64,000 nt of DNA, taken from NCBI GenBank assembly GCA_018342105.1, contig JAFIRS010001012.1, positions 124,001 to 188,000 of the forward strand, written 5' to 3'. Source of the DNA: Gonioctena quinquepunctata (lineage: Eukaryota; Arthropoda; Insecta; Coleoptera; Chrysomelidae). The stretch's first letter is position 1. The number at the start of each line of letters is the position of its first letter. Shown here in pieces: positions 31,641-42,609 of this stretch. The notes below the pieces were generated by a model that saw nothing but the letters and a program-made list of their open reading frames with translations, was not told the DNA's origin and did no database searches. The position numbers and the translations under genes are program-made.

Positions 31641-31888
31641 ACAAAGGCAACCGTAACGCAATACAAATAATCTGCTTCTATCCCTGACGACTCTCTGAAC
31701 CCAATCTCCCTGCCACAAGGAACAGAGGAACTTGTTGAAAACATATCTAGCCCGCAGAATCTATTTGACGAATTGGTAGCAGCATCGGATACTCCAACAA
31801 ACATAAACCAGGTAGGAAAAAGTCCTCATCACACTCGATCCAACTCCTTTTTAGGATAAAGGAAACTGATAATAAGAATATCACATTT

Positions 31889-34510
31889 ATGCTATTAAAC
31901 ATTCAAAACATAAGGAACAAAATTGACGACTTGCAAATTTTATGTGCAAATGATAATTATCCTGACATAGTAATGATCACTGAACACTGGTTAAAAGAAA
32001 TTGAAAATATTACTTTATTTGGTTATGAACTTGCTTCCAAGTATAGTAGAACAAACACTTTCTATGGGGTACTCTTGTACTTATAAAAAACTCGTTATTA
32101 ACACATTTCGATTTCAAAAACGTTAATAAATACAATATTCTATTGGGCGAAAAACTTTCGAATTTTCTCTGGTCCATTGCCAACGGTTGAATCTCTTTAT
32201 TGTTTGCCTTCACCGAGCTCCAAACTCGGATGCAATGTTATTTATTCAGAAACTCGATAATTCACTCTCTGAGTTGCCTGACACATCCAAAATTATAGTC
32301 GCAGGTGACTCTAACATAAACTTTACGGAATCCTCTACTCTGAAACATAGGCTTCAAAACCTATTGGACTCTTTTAATTTACATATGCATGTAGAATCCC
32401 CAACTAGAATCTCCTCACAGAATGCCACAACTATCGATTACTTCTGCAGTTACTTGGAGAACGTTATCTGTACAGTCGTCCCCTCGGATATATCCGATCA
32501 TGAAGCTGTCATCAGTACGGTGAATATTGACCAAAAGGTTAACTCCCAAAATGAATTTGAATACGGCAGACTCTATAGCACTAGTAATTACAAAAAATTT
32601 CAACACCCATGTCGAGTAACCAATTGGGACTGCACTACGACATCGGACATAGCATTCAATGATTTCTATGACGAACTCAAAAGCAACTTTGTGAAAGCAT
32701 TTCCAATTCAAAAGATCAAAATTAAGAGAAAACAAAAAATCATGGATAACTAGTGGAATCAAAATTTCAGCTGAAAATATGAAATCTCTACATAACATCC
32801 GCAAATACACCAATGAGCCGTTCTTCTATTATCTCAAATATAGAAAAATATATCGCAGCGTCCTCAAACTAGCAAAAGATACTATTACAGAGATAGATTG
32901 GAGGAATCGAATGACAAAAGTAAAGAATGTTGGAAAATCATCAACGAACTAAGAGGCAAAACTAAAACAAAGAAGACTATAATCTATTGAACTCAATACC
33001 TATTTTCCTGCAATATAGCACTCAAACTCACTCAAAATATTACAGCTCCAAACTCACCTTTGTCATACCTGGAAAATATAAATATTGCTTACGAGTTTCA
33101 ACTTTCCGACACCAACCTCAGTGAACTCAAAGAGATCCTGGGAGATATCAAAAACAAAAACTGCTCAGGAATAGATGATATTTCAATTAATGTCATTCTA
33201 AATATTCCTGATATTGCTTTGACAGCTTTGGTTGAACTAATCAACACCTCGTTTAGAACCGGAACTTTCCCTCTCGTCTTGAAAACTTCAGTGGTTATCC
33301 CTATTCATGGAGGAAACAGTGAAAGAGACCCCTCCAATTACCGGCACATATCGCTCATTCCTAGCTTAGCGAAAATAATTGAAAAAAATAGTGAAGATCC
33401 GCATTCAAAACTTCGTATTAATCAACAACATAATCTGCCCAGAACAATTTGGCTTTCAGCCTAACAAAGATACCAATGACGCTCTATTTTTTTGCAGGCG
33501 ACTACGCAGCGGCGATATTCTGCGACTTTTCGAAAGCGTTCGATTGCGTAAGTCACGATACTCTGCTACAGAAACTTGAAATTTGCGGATTTAGAAATTC
33601 GGGCCTTGAATGGATAAAATCCTATCTGAGTAATCGTAGTCAAATAGTGCGCTGTGGCACTGACTTCAATAGGGCTGGTATTGAATTGGGAGTACCTCAG
33701 GGCTCAGTACTCGGACCCATCCCCTCTTTGCTCTACATTAATAATATAAACCTTTTGAACATCACGGCCGAGATCACTCTATTTGCGGATGACGCAACAT
33801 TCCAATGACATGATAATTCACAGCAACTACTGCTAGATAACATCGAAAGGGAATTGACTACAATAAAAAAATCTTCAGTGATTAACATAAAAAAAAACTA
33901 ATATAATCACATTTCGCTGCAACCTACCAGATATACCACTGGAGGATGAAAATATCCTTAACAAAACAGGGACACGTTTTCTCGGATTAAGTATAGACTC
34001 TAGACTGAAATTCGATTAACACATTGACAATCTCTGTAATAAGTTGTCCTCGGGATGCTACGCAATTCGGGTAACCTCGAACGATTTGGGTACAAACGCA
34101 GCCAGATCGGCGTACTTTGCTCTAATCGAATCTCATCTAAGGTATGGGATTGCAGTTTGGGGCGCTTGCTGTTCTTACCAGCTCAAAAATGTTTTTGTAA
34201 TTCAAAAAAAGGCCTTAAGGTATATTGGCAAAAAAAGACCCAGAGACTCATGTAGAACGCTGTTCATTGATCTCAGTATACTTACGGTAACATCTATATA
34301 CATTCTAGAATCTGTCACCCTTATACATAAAAATAAAAATATCTTTGTAACAAATGATAATTCATATAACACTCGACAGAACAATAATATCACACTACCT
34401 AGACCATCTAATAATTTGGTTAGAGATTCTATAATATACAATGGCATTAAAATGTATAATCATCTCCCCATAACCACCAGAGAAACTACATGTTCAGAAG
34501 AGAGGTAATA
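31889..34510 (+). pseudogene. CR1-like LINE ORF2: endonuclease and reverse transcriptase
   Basis: Endonuclease boxes: 'N-I-Q-N-I-R-N-K' (31898), 'I-T-E-H-W-L' (about 31975), 'C-L-H-R-A-P-N-S' (32203), 'A-G-D-S-N-I-N-F' (32301), 'I-D-Y-F-C-S' (32434), 'S-D-H-E-A-V' (32493). RT boxes: 'N-C-S-G-I-D-D-I-S' (33160), 'P-S-N-Y-R-H-I-S-L-I-P' (33331), 'F-C-D-F-S-K-A-F-D-C-V-S-H' (33516), 'L-G-V-P-Q-G-S-V-L-G-P' (33684) and the catalytic 'F-A-D-D-A-T' (33781). The C-terminal region 'L-R-Y-G-I-A-V-W-G' (about 34137) reaches the end near 34510. Frameshifts near 32075, 32170, 32750, 33390, 33490 and 33810 inactivate it. Confidence 0.88.
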
Positions 34511-34584
34511 AAAATCTTGATACAACAATCACTATACGAGCTAGATTAATACTTCAACTTGAACCTTCAGCTAGTCGCAGTTCC

Positions 34585-35047
34585 AGTCACGATACTCTGC
34601 TACAGAAACTCGAAATTTGCGGATTTAGAAATTCGGGCCTTGAATGGATAAAATCCTATCTGAGCAATCGTAGTCAAATAGTGCGCTGTGGCACTGACTC
34701 CAATAGGGCTGGTATTGAATTGGGAGTACCTCAGGGCTCAGTACTCGGACCCATCCTCTCTTTGCTCTACATTAATATTATAAACCTTTTGAACATCACG
34801 GCCAAGATCACTCTATTTGCGGATGACGCAACATTCCTATGGCATGATAATTCACAGCAACTACTGCTAGATAACATCGAAAGGGAATTGACTACAATAA
34901 AAAAAATCTTTAGTGATTAACATAAAAAAAACTAATATAATCACATTTCGCTGCAACCTACCAGATATACCACTGAAGGATGAAAATATCCTTAACAAAA
35001 CAGGGAAATGTTTTCTTGGATTAAGTATAGACTCTAGACTGAAATTC
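34585..35047 (+). repeat. Second copy of the LINE RT core
   Basis: Positions 34585-35047 match 33551-34013 base for base with few substitutions, constant offset 1,034 bp. This copy keeps 'F-A-D-D-A-T-F-L-W-H' open where the first copy has a stop after FADDATFQ, so it is a separate, slightly better preserved LINE copy or an older duplicate. It is cut off on the right exactly where the DD41D element starts. Confidence 0.9.
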
Positions 35048-35048
35048 A

Positions 35049-35652
35049 GTCACGGCAGTTTTTTATTCGACAGTGAATTATCCTCATTTTGACATAATCA
35101 GATTTCGTATCCAACGTTTCGTACGCTCTGGGCCACCCTCAACCTCATTTTTTTCAATACGGACCTGCATATTTTATGACACTTTTCGAAATAACTTTTA
35201 ACGCTTAATTCAACGATATATCATACAATGTCATTCAAAGTTGATTTTCAGGTGATTTTGACTCTTATCCAAATTTCTTTGGGTCGGATCTGTATTGAAT
35301 TTAGGTACCTTTAGTTTAATTAACAACATGCAATACATTTCGATAAGAAAATCAACTGACCCATCTTAAAGTGAATGGAACGTAACAGAATCAAAGCAAG
35401 AAACAAGTAATAATTATATACAAATTTCAAGAGGTGAAAAACCCAATTCATAATAATTAAACGAAACTATCATTTAATGAAAGAAAAATCAAATGATTAT
35501 TCGACAGTAAATGATGAAAATTAATGAAGTAAGTGTTCGAAATGTCCACCATTTTGTAAAATGCACTTTGCGGTTCTGGAACCCATACTTCTTATACATT
35601 TGCTTATTTCGTCTCCTTGAATACCTTCCAATACATTCTCAATCTTCTCGCG
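35049..35652 (-). repeat. Left inverted arm (copy of element 3' end)
   Basis: Reverse complement of 37008-37601 (604 vs 594 bp). The arms carry the transposase 3' coding end plus the 3' non-coding terminus. Small differences include one amino-acid-level change in the coding part and a short indel near the 'tttcgcttaattt' block. Confidence 0.88.
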
Positions 35653-35955
35653 AGGAATCATTATTGTTGGATTTGTCATTTGTTCCGTTGAAACAAATCA
35701 CAGAATCGAACTTTATTTTGAGATCATTACGATATAATTTTTGCAAGGCTTGCTATTCAAATTTAAAATCATTGTATTCGCGTCTCTTGACTATTTTATT
35801 AACAGCAGTTTTTGATAAATTGCATTCACTGGCCACAGTTCTCGATTTTTTTTCTGGGTTCAATTGAATTTGGGTCAGAACATTGATATCGTTGATAGAC
35901 TTGTTTTTTCTTACATACACACAACTCTAGGTTTATTGAATGTATTATTTTTCAA
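35537..35955 (-). pseudogene. Antisense internally deleted copy of the DD41D transposase
   Basis: Read on the minus strand, 35955-35690 matches 36250-36490 of the intact gene ('S-I-N-D-I-N-V-L' and 'N-L-S-K-T-A-V-N-K-I' type sequence), diverged by roughly 15 percent. It then jumps to the C-terminal coding end (35690-35537), nearly identical to 37008-37130. About 500 bp spanning the catalytic Asps is missing at the junction near 35690. A plus-strand open frame (35511-35867) across this area is its antisense shadow. Confidence 0.8.
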
Positions 35956-36082
35956 GTAGTAGGCCGTGGATAAAAAAAACATAACAAGAAATGTCATATT
36001 ATTTGTCACTTCGTTTATTATTGTGTCACAAGAACTTGTCATTAAATACTTTTCTGAGTAATTTCAATTCAACTTATTCGAT

Positions 36083-37138
36083 ATGGTAAGATACACAAAT
36101 GAAGAGAAGAGAGATATGTACGAAGTGTACATAAAACTAGATAGAAATTCGTTCAAAGCACAACAAAGGTATGGTGAATTATATCCTGAAAGAACAACAC
36201 GAAATATTAAAATGTTTCGTCATTTATCCACAACGTTACTTGCACATAATTCATTCATCAAACCTAGAGGTCCTTATGTACGACGAAACGAGCCTATCAA
36301 TGACATCAATGTTCTGGCCCAAATTCGAATGAATCCAGGAATAGGATCGAGAACTATGGCCAGTGAATACAATTTATCAAAAAGTGCTGTTAATAAAATA
36401 CTCAAGAGACACGGATACCATGACTATAAATACCAAGCCGTGCAAAAACTATATCGCAATGATCCTGGGAGAAAGTTGCAATTCTGTAATTGGTTTCAAC
36501 GGAAGGTGCGGAATAACAACAATTTTGCGCACAATATCATTTGGGGAGACGAAACGACATTCACAAATTCTGGCATGTTCAATCGAAGTAACAAACATTT
36601 TCATGCCACAGGAAATCCTCACATAATTCATGAAGTTAGACATCAATATCGTTTTTCTTTGAACATATGGTGCGGTTTGTTGAATAATAAATTACTGGGA
36701 CCCTATTTCATTGACGGCAACCTAACCGGAGCAAAATATGTAGAAATTATAGAAGAAATGTTGGATGATCTTCCTATACGGTATCGGCGTAATAGTCCAT
36801 GGTTCCAACAAGACGGATGTGGTCCACACAACTCAAGAATAGTCACAGACTATCTAAATCGAACTTTTCCCGATTCATGGATTGGAACAAGAGGTCCAGT
36901 AGCATGTCCTGCCAGATCTCCGGATTTGAATCCGCTGGATTTTTATTTGTGGAGATATCTAAAAAATAAAATTTATGATACAACGAACCCGACAATAGAG
37001 ATTATTCGCGAGAAGATTGAGAATGTATTGGAAGGTATTCAAGGAGACGAAATAAGCAAATGTATAAGAAGTATGGGTTCCAGAACCACAAAGTGCATTT
37101 TACAAAATGGTGGACATTTCGAACACTTACTTCATTGA
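36083..37138 (+). CDS. DD41D transposase, full length (351 codons)
   Basis: Uninterrupted from ATG (36083) to stop (37138), a normal length for the family. Residues 1-60 form the first HTH; 'S-R-T-M-A-S-E-Y-N-L-S-K-S-A-V-N-K' (about residues 91-107) the second. Catalytic boxes: 'I-W-G-D-E-T-T-F' (first Asp, about residue 155), 'W-F-Q-Q-D-G-C-G-P-H' (second, about 248) and 'S-P-D-L-N-P-L-D-F-Y-L-W' (third in P-L-D), with 41 residues between the second and third. It would excise and insert the element at TA by cut and paste in the nucleus. All three Asps are present. Expression may be affected by the antisense arm just upstream. Confidence 0.92.
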   Translation: MVRYTNEEKRDMYEVYIKLDRNSFKAQQRYGELYPERTTRNIKMFRHLSTTLLAHNSFIKPRGPYVRRNEPINDINVLAQIRMNPGIGSRTMASEYNLSKSAVNKILKRHGYHDYKYQAVQKLYRNDPGRKLQFCNWFQRKVRNNNNFAHNIIWGDETTFTNSGMFNRSNKHFHATGNPHIIHEVRHQYRFSLNIWCGLLNNKLLGPYFIDGNLTGAKYVEIIEEMLDDLPIRYRRNSPWFQQDGCGPHNSRIVTDYLNRTFPDSWIGTRGPVACPARSPDLNPLDFYLWRYLKNKIYDTTNPTIEIIREKIENVLEGIQGDEISKCIRSMGSRTTKCILQNGGHFEHLLH

Positions 37139-37601
37139 TGTTCATCATTTAGTTTCGAATAATCATTTGATTTTTCTTTCATTAAATGATAGTTTCGCTT
37201 AATTTAGGTTTTTCACCTCTTGAAATTTGTAAATAATTATTACTTGTTTCTTGCTTTGATTCTGTTACGTTCCATTCAGTTGAAGATGAGTAAGTTGATT
37301 TTCTTATCGAAATGTATTGCATGTTGTTAATTAAACTAAAGGTACCTGAATGTAATACAGATCCGACCCAAAGAAATTTGGAAAAGGGTCAAAATCACCT
37401 GAAAATCAACTTTGAATGACATTGTATGATATATCGTTGAATTCAGCGTTAAAAGTTATTTCGAAACGTGTCATAAAATATGCAGGTCCGTATTGAAAAA
37501 AATGAGGTTGAGGGTGGCCCAGAGCGTACGAAACGTTGGATACAAAATCTGATTATGTCAAATTGGGAATAATTTACTGTCGAATAAAAAACTTCCGTGA
37601 C
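37008..37601 (+). repeat. Right inverted arm
   Basis: Contains the final transposase codons, the stop and the 3' non-coding end. Partner of 35049-35652. Confidence 0.88.
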
Positions 37602-37818
37602 ATTTTCTGATAATTTTCGAAATAAAGTGGGAAAAAAAGAAAAATCCAAATGACAGAATTTACTTTTCTTATGATATCTCAATAATCGGCCCTGATAATC
37701 TCGATTTGTTCGAACTGCTTGACAATGCTTCTATTAATGCAACTTTTTCTCTATTTGACCGACCTTCTAACTCTCATGGTTTGAAAGTTACCAATACAAT
37801 CCCATTAAAAAAGTGGCC

Positions 37819-37895
<77 letters not shown>

Positions 37896-38039
37896 CCCCA
37901 TTTCCATTTGATCTTTGCATTTAAACATGATATTTTCCATCAAATTCAAGTAGATCATACTATCCCCAAGGTCACATTTGGAAATACAGGTACCACCGTA
38001 TCAAGTGTGTTTGTAGACTACTATCGTTTCGGACGTCCA
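37602..38039. other. Unassigned sequence with a (TA)n tract
   Basis: The frame through 37640-37820 ('F-E-L-L-D-N-A-S-I-N') matches nothing I know. A (TA)n run of about 34 units lies at 37824-37892. The right part may be PLE terminal sequence. Confidence 0.5.
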
Positions 38040-38071
38040 TCGTCTTAATGTATTTAAAAGGTTTTCACGAC

Positions 38072-38104
38072 GTTTCGAATGCTTGTATCTGCAATCATCT
38101 TCAG
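38072..38104 (-). ncRNA. Hammerhead-like motif at PLE terminus
   Basis: On the minus strand: CTGAAGA (fits CUGANGA; 38104-38098), a stem GATTGC...GCATTC with one mismatch (38096-38077), then GAAAC (38076-38072) followed directly by GTC. Flanks TTCAC and GTGAA could form a 5-bp stem I. There is no stem III, so it is either decayed or a minimal form. Confidence 0.5.
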
Positions 38105-38339
38105 GTGAATACTGACAAGTTTAGGTGCTACTTACCAATTTATATGACTGTCGGCGCAATGATGCGTGCAATTCCGCCATGTGCAGCGGTGCATGTAATT
38201 TCGCGCGGTGTGGTGGTGCATAAAAATTTGCGCCTCTGCAGCCCGCCAGAAAAAGCAATCAGGGGTTTCCATACGTTCTTGATCTCAACGCTTGGTTGAC
38301 TAAAGGCGTGATTGGCTTCGATGTAGGCGGCCTCTATGA

Positions 38340-38882
38340 ACTTTCATTTGAACCAATGCTCCCCTCTATGTAGAACACTTGCGTCGTCCCATAGAACTCG
38401 ATGGTGCTCAGTCCAGGCGTGGTCAGCGATTCCCGATTTTGATGTTTCTCCACGTTGGGTCCATTTCTTGTGCTCATCCAATCTTACCGATAACGGTCTC
38501 TTTGTCTCTCCAATGTAGGAATCTTCGCATTCACATGGAACTTCATAATGCAATTCTTACTGATTTCATTTTTGTTGTCAGGTTTGGTCTTGGTCAGGAA
38601 ACTCCGTAGAGTACTGTCGGATTGGAAGCAGCTCTTGATGTTGCACTTGTTTCCGATCCCTTCGATCTTCTCGGAGACACCTCTGATGTACGGATGGCAG
38701 ATCACTGTGCTTTGTTGCTGCTCTTCAGATGTCTCCGTTCTCCGGAGTTGTTTCAATACTTCTTCTAGGAGTTTCTTGGGATATACATTCCGGTGGAGGT
38801 CCTCTCTGATGTGGTTTAATTCGGCATCTAGTGACTCCACGTCGTTGCATATGTGCGTCGCTCTCTCTACCAATGTTCTCAC
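38340..38882 (-). pseudogene. Penelope-like connector and GIY-YIG endonuclease
   Basis: The connector frame (38882-38484) reads 'Y-I-R-G-V-S-E-K-I-E-G-I' and 'N-I-K-S-C-F-Q-S', as in PLE proteins. The endonuclease frame (38553-38344) has 'H-Y-E-V-P-C-E-C' (the GIY strand) and 'D-S-Y-I-G-E-T-K-R' (the YIG strand), then 'S-V-R-L-D-E-H' with the catalytic Arg region, 'S-G-I-A-D-H-A' and a following 'F-I-E-A-A-Y-I' near 38320-38340. Two frames and a shift near 38490-38550. Confidence 0.85.
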
Positions 38883-38930
38883 GATATCTCACTTCGTCGA
38901 ACTCGGATGGTTGGAGCTGTAACTGAGGTA

Positions 38931-39200
38931 CTACCCCGTATGTGTCTTCTTCCTGTAGACGGAGGTGTGGATTTCATTGCCTATTCTCTCAACGTTCACA
39001 TCGAGGAAGGGTAAGGCACTGTTGATCTCCATTTCCATCGTTAATTTGATCGAATCCCTGATTCTGTTAATTCTTGAGGAGAAATCCTGGGGATGTTTGT
39101 CTCCGTGATTCCATATAATGAAGGTGTCATCCACGTACCTCAACCACAGCTTTGGATGGTATTCTGCCTCATGTATAGCCAATTCCTCGAACCACTCCAT
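38931..39200 (-). pseudogene. Penelope-like reverse transcriptase, C-terminal part
   Basis: 90 codons carrying the catalytic 'L-R-Y-V-D-D-T-F-I-I-W' (about 39118-39140) and 'S-A-L-P-F-L-D-V-N-V' (about 39001-39030), a PLE signature, then 'S-V-Y-R-K-K-T-H-T-G'. The N-terminal RT is absent. Confidence 0.85.
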
Positions 39201-39240
39201 GTATATGTTGGCGATGATTTCGCTTGTAACTGCTGAAGTT

Positions 39241-41144
39241 CAGTTTTCATTTATTTCGAAGAAAGCGGAAATAAATCAGTCAGTTACTTCGCTTATTTTA
39301 TATAGCAGTGCCTATGAGATGCTCAGATTGATATCGTTTCTGGTCGGTAGAATTAAGATAGACTCAAATTGAGGTATATAAAAAAAGATTGAGCGCGGGG
39401 TTATTTCTGCGGAAAATGACCCAAGACAAGAGAAACTTATGTTGAAGAATTGATCTGGGCTTCTGAGCAGTAAAATAAGTAACCCATTTGACAATCATAT
39501 TCACAATCGATATTCACCCCATTTGACACACGTATAATGATTATTCGTATATCAAGGTTCCCTCAGTGGTGTGAACTTGTTAGACAACTGGTTGAATCAT
39601 CATGATATATGACTCCAGCTTCTACTGTACTGCAACCAAATAGAAATATCTATCAGATGTAGTTCAATGTCCAGCGTGGCTTATGCCGGGGAAGTCGTGG
39701 TTTTCTGTAAGATTACAAAATATAACTAACTTTTTTGTAAAAATATTTCTATTCAATATTGAATTGAGAATGTTTCTTTTTTTAACATGAAAGCCTACCA
39801 ATAGGTTATCTTGAACGATGGGAAATAGTGACTAAAGTTCATCCTTCAGTTACAGATAATTCCACACCTGATTTTAACAGCCCATTCATATTTTCAAATG
39901 AATCTCACAATACAATTTCACTCCAATATGTGAAACGTAGAATTTAGCGAGGTAAGGTTGGTCAATTACTAATGATCCAAATCTTCAAAATTCAACCAAT
40001 AATTGTTAGAATACATTGATTTCCAAAGTGAAATCTAAAACGCACATGTGACCATCTTGTGTTACTTGAAGAAAAATTCTATGGAAATGATTCAAGAGGG
40101 TAATATGAAATGGTATGCCTTAAATGATAATGATGAATTATCAAAAGGTATATTGAAACGGCAACCGCTTGTTCTCGAGCCTATGGACTTGGAGCAATGG
40201 GAAAGGAGTTTAACGTGCAGCGCCGCAGTGGCGAAATCGGACAAACCAGTCCAGACAGTATCACTTATTCTCATTACCGCTGTGATAAAAAGGGTGTCAA
40301 CAAGTGCGATAGTTTGATTTTTTGTAACCAATCAGTTACTATCAATCTACGAAAGGAAAAAAGGTCAATTGACAAATCAAGCAAGTTCAATTTTCACATT
40401 GATATAACCATAACATTTTTCCACTAATAATTACAGTTATCTAAAAAACGTGCAAACATGTAAACGTACAATGTGAAAAATATTTTGAAGTGTATGTATG
40501 TGGAAAAGATATATATTTATATTTCTTCCATATTAATTAATATTTCTTTATGATTCATTTTCATTCGTGTGATTTACTTCTACATCAGACATGTAAGTTT
40601 TTATTGAATTTTATAAATTTTTGTAAAAATATTCATTCACCTCTTAATTCGACGGAGAACTGATTTGTTGTAGCTGCTGCTTGACTGGTCACTTTCGCAT
40701 ATATGCTGGAATAATAATATTTTTTCACTTTCCGCACCCTTCCCGCACCTGATACACATGACATCATCGCACCAATGCTGCTCCCCTTCTCACAGTCTGG
40801 TTTTCGAAAACAATGTGGCTTGAAATGGGTGAAAACCCAGTTGCAATCACTTGATCCATCACGAATATAAAACACTTCTCAACTTGACAATAAACCACAT
40901 GTAAACACAACGATGACTGGCAAATCACGTATTCGCAGTGCACGTGTTCAGTCGTTTTAATGCGGTTCGCAGACTACTCGTCTCAATCTTCATTTTATTC
41001 ATCACTAGGGCAATTTCTGAAACTGGGGCTCAATTTAATTCAAAGGTTATACCTGCCGAATCACAACGCAACAACAATTTTTACATTTGTAACAAACAAA
41101 TTTGAACTGTTGCACTCCAAAAACACCCTATTTATCAAAGGAGC
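39241..41144. other. No recognisable gene; small LINE-related patches
   Basis: Near 40195-40300 'ccgcagtggcgaaatcgg' resembles the LINE 5' region at about 26880 and 41190, so it may be another fragment. An 80-codon minus frame (40633-40875) with several Cys and His residues could not be assigned. The rest is AT-rich. Confidence 0.45.
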
Positions 41145-42085
41145 AAATACGGAAAATTTACGTTATCTTGAGTAATTCGCCCGATTCGCCACTGCGGTGC
41201 CACTTACAAAGGTGCTCCAAGTCAAAAAGCAGAAAGAGTTATTCTCCTACTCTGCTGCCTGCCACAATTCATAGCCAGTTTTAGTAACTCAATCGGAAGT
41301 CTGCATTCTGCAACGCGAGAGTATAAAATCTACTCTCATGTGACCACGATATCGGAATGCCATACCGAGGGAATAAATATAACTGACAAGTAATGCCAAG
41401 ATTCATTGTGCATGAAATCTGGGGAAGTAAACGGGATTTCATGTGTAAATTGGTGAAGTATGAGGAAATGTCTTTTCGTTACACTATCTCTTGACAAGCT
41501 CTGGATGTTCCGAACATAAATATTTCTATGCATCGACCATATATTTTGGCCATAAAAATCTTTCTCGAAAATAGTCAATGTGATTTCCAAATTTAAAGAC
41601 AATGAATGTTTCCTACCTTATTTCTCCATCTTGTATTTCTTCATAGAAGGAATATATTCGAAGGAAACTTCGCGGAGCCCAGGTGAAATGGCACGAACGG
41701 TATGAATTTTGTAAATAATATTTGAATATTCAACGAATTGCTTCCGCGCTAGATATAAGGATTTTTTTCTTCGAGAAGCGACTTCGTTTTCAACGAAGCG
41801 ACTCCAAAACGAACTCTTTACCCACACAGGAAGGAAAATGTTAGCATCTTCCAGGAGTTTAACATAGAAAAATGAAATGCGATCGTAAAAACATAAGTAA
41901 GAACGGAAAAAGTCGATCATAAATCTAGTTGTTTGCCAATAAAAACTTTTTAACAAAAATTAAACCGATGAAAAAAGGAACTAAAGAGTAAAACATAAAC
42001 TGAACCCCTTGAGTCCTAAAAACTAAGCTCCTAAACGAATGTAAGTAACTAATTTTCAGTCGGCGCCAATAAAAACAAACAAGCA
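41145..42085 (-). repeat. Inverted copy of the CR1-like LINE 5' region
   Basis: Reverse complement of about 26037-26945, including 'ggcgaatcgggcgaattactc' (41167-41190) and 'ttggccataaaaatctttctcg' (41547). The two copies are colinear with modest divergence. The 112-codon minus frame here is the counterpart of the 118-codon plus frame at 26102 and is probably not protein-coding. Confidence 0.85.
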
Positions 42086-42344
42086 AATTAATTCAGTGAA
42101 GCTTAAAATGATGGCAGCGGGGTGCGCGGCGGTGGCGCATTCCTTTGCCGGAAATTGCCGAGCGTTCTCGAAGTCAATATCAGTGGTAGAGCTACCCGAA
42201 CGGACACACACGTGAGGGTGCATGTCGTTGCGAGTGGTCGTGCGGACAGCGTATTTTTGGAATGTTATTGTTTATCGCTGGAGATTTCACGTTGCATTTT
42301 TATGTTATTTCGTTTCGATCATTTCTTCAAAGTAATTTAATGAC

Positions 42345-42490
42345 CTTCGTTGATTGTTTGTTTGGAGCCGACTCAAAACTAGTTACTTACATTAGTTCAG
42401 GAGCTCAGTTTTTGATACAAAAAGGTTTTATTTTTTGCTTTCTTTCTTTTTGCGTCGGTTTAATTTTTTGTTAAAAAGTTTTTACTTTCA
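42345..42490 (+). repeat. Third copy of the LINE 5' end
   Basis: 'actagttacttacatt', 'ggagctcagttttt' and 'gtcggtttaattttttgtta' match 26044-26150. With 41930-42085 it forms an inverted pair around 42086-42344 ('gtcggcgcc' inside the left copy, 'ggagccgac' inside the right). Confidence 0.8.
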
Positions 42491-42609
42491 ATTTTTTGTC
42501 GCTGAAATGTACTAATAGCTACCCTCTCACTTTGGATTACTTTTGAAATACTTAATAACCGCCTCACTTCAACTATAACTAGCTGGTACCAGCGACATCG
42601 TCCGCGTTG

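Larger units (their letters stand above)
26037..34530 (+). mobile_element. CR1-like LINE, decayed, split by a Jockey-type element
   Basis: The 5' region (26037-26950) is repeated inverted at 41145-42030. ORF1 has a Cys-rich zinc module (26920-27010) and, after the insertion, an esterase-like segment (30991-31640). ORF2 has endonuclease and reverse transcriptase (31889-34510). The PHD-like plus esterase combination in ORF1 is characteristic of the CR1 group. The 14-bp sequence at the split is duplicated (27353-27366, 30977-30990), which shows that both halves belong together. Boundaries, especially the 5' end, are approximate. Confidence 0.75.
35049..37601 (+). mobile_element. DD41D transposon with intact transposase and self-antisense left arm
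   Basis: The termini are GTCACGGCAGTTTTTTATTCG at 35049 and, inverted, GTCACGGAAGTTTTTTATTCG ending at 37601. The inverted arms are about 600 bp (35049-35652 and 37008-37601), near 96 percent identical by eye, and include the last 43 or so codons of the transposase. Beyond that, 35690-35955 is a more diverged antisense copy of an N-terminal transposase segment. No TA duplication is seen at the edges (flanks ...ttca and atttt...), unlike the element at 21957. Confidence 0.85.
38040..39240 (-). mobile_element. Penelope-like element fragment, minus strand
   Basis: On the minus strand the order is RT catalytic part (39200-38931), connector (38882-38560), GIY-YIG endonuclease (38553-38340), then a terminal hammerhead-like motif (38104-38072). 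It is 5' truncated within the RT. A different PLE lineage from 20290-25620 (YVDD rather than YIDD and a different endonuclease sequence). Confidence 0.85.

Noticed and set aside
32505..32520. 'tcatcagtacggtg', identical to part of the hammerhead at 18039-18052
   Set aside because: It lies in LINE endonuclease coding and lacks the GAAAC and stem II partners; coincidence is more likely.
37640..37820. Possible host exon before the (TA)n tract
   Set aside because: No splice context or recognised domain; frame continues into the microsatellite.
40633..40875. THAP-like or other zinc domain on the minus strand
   Set aside because: Several Cys and His residues but the spacing does not fit THAP C2CH or other fingers I know.
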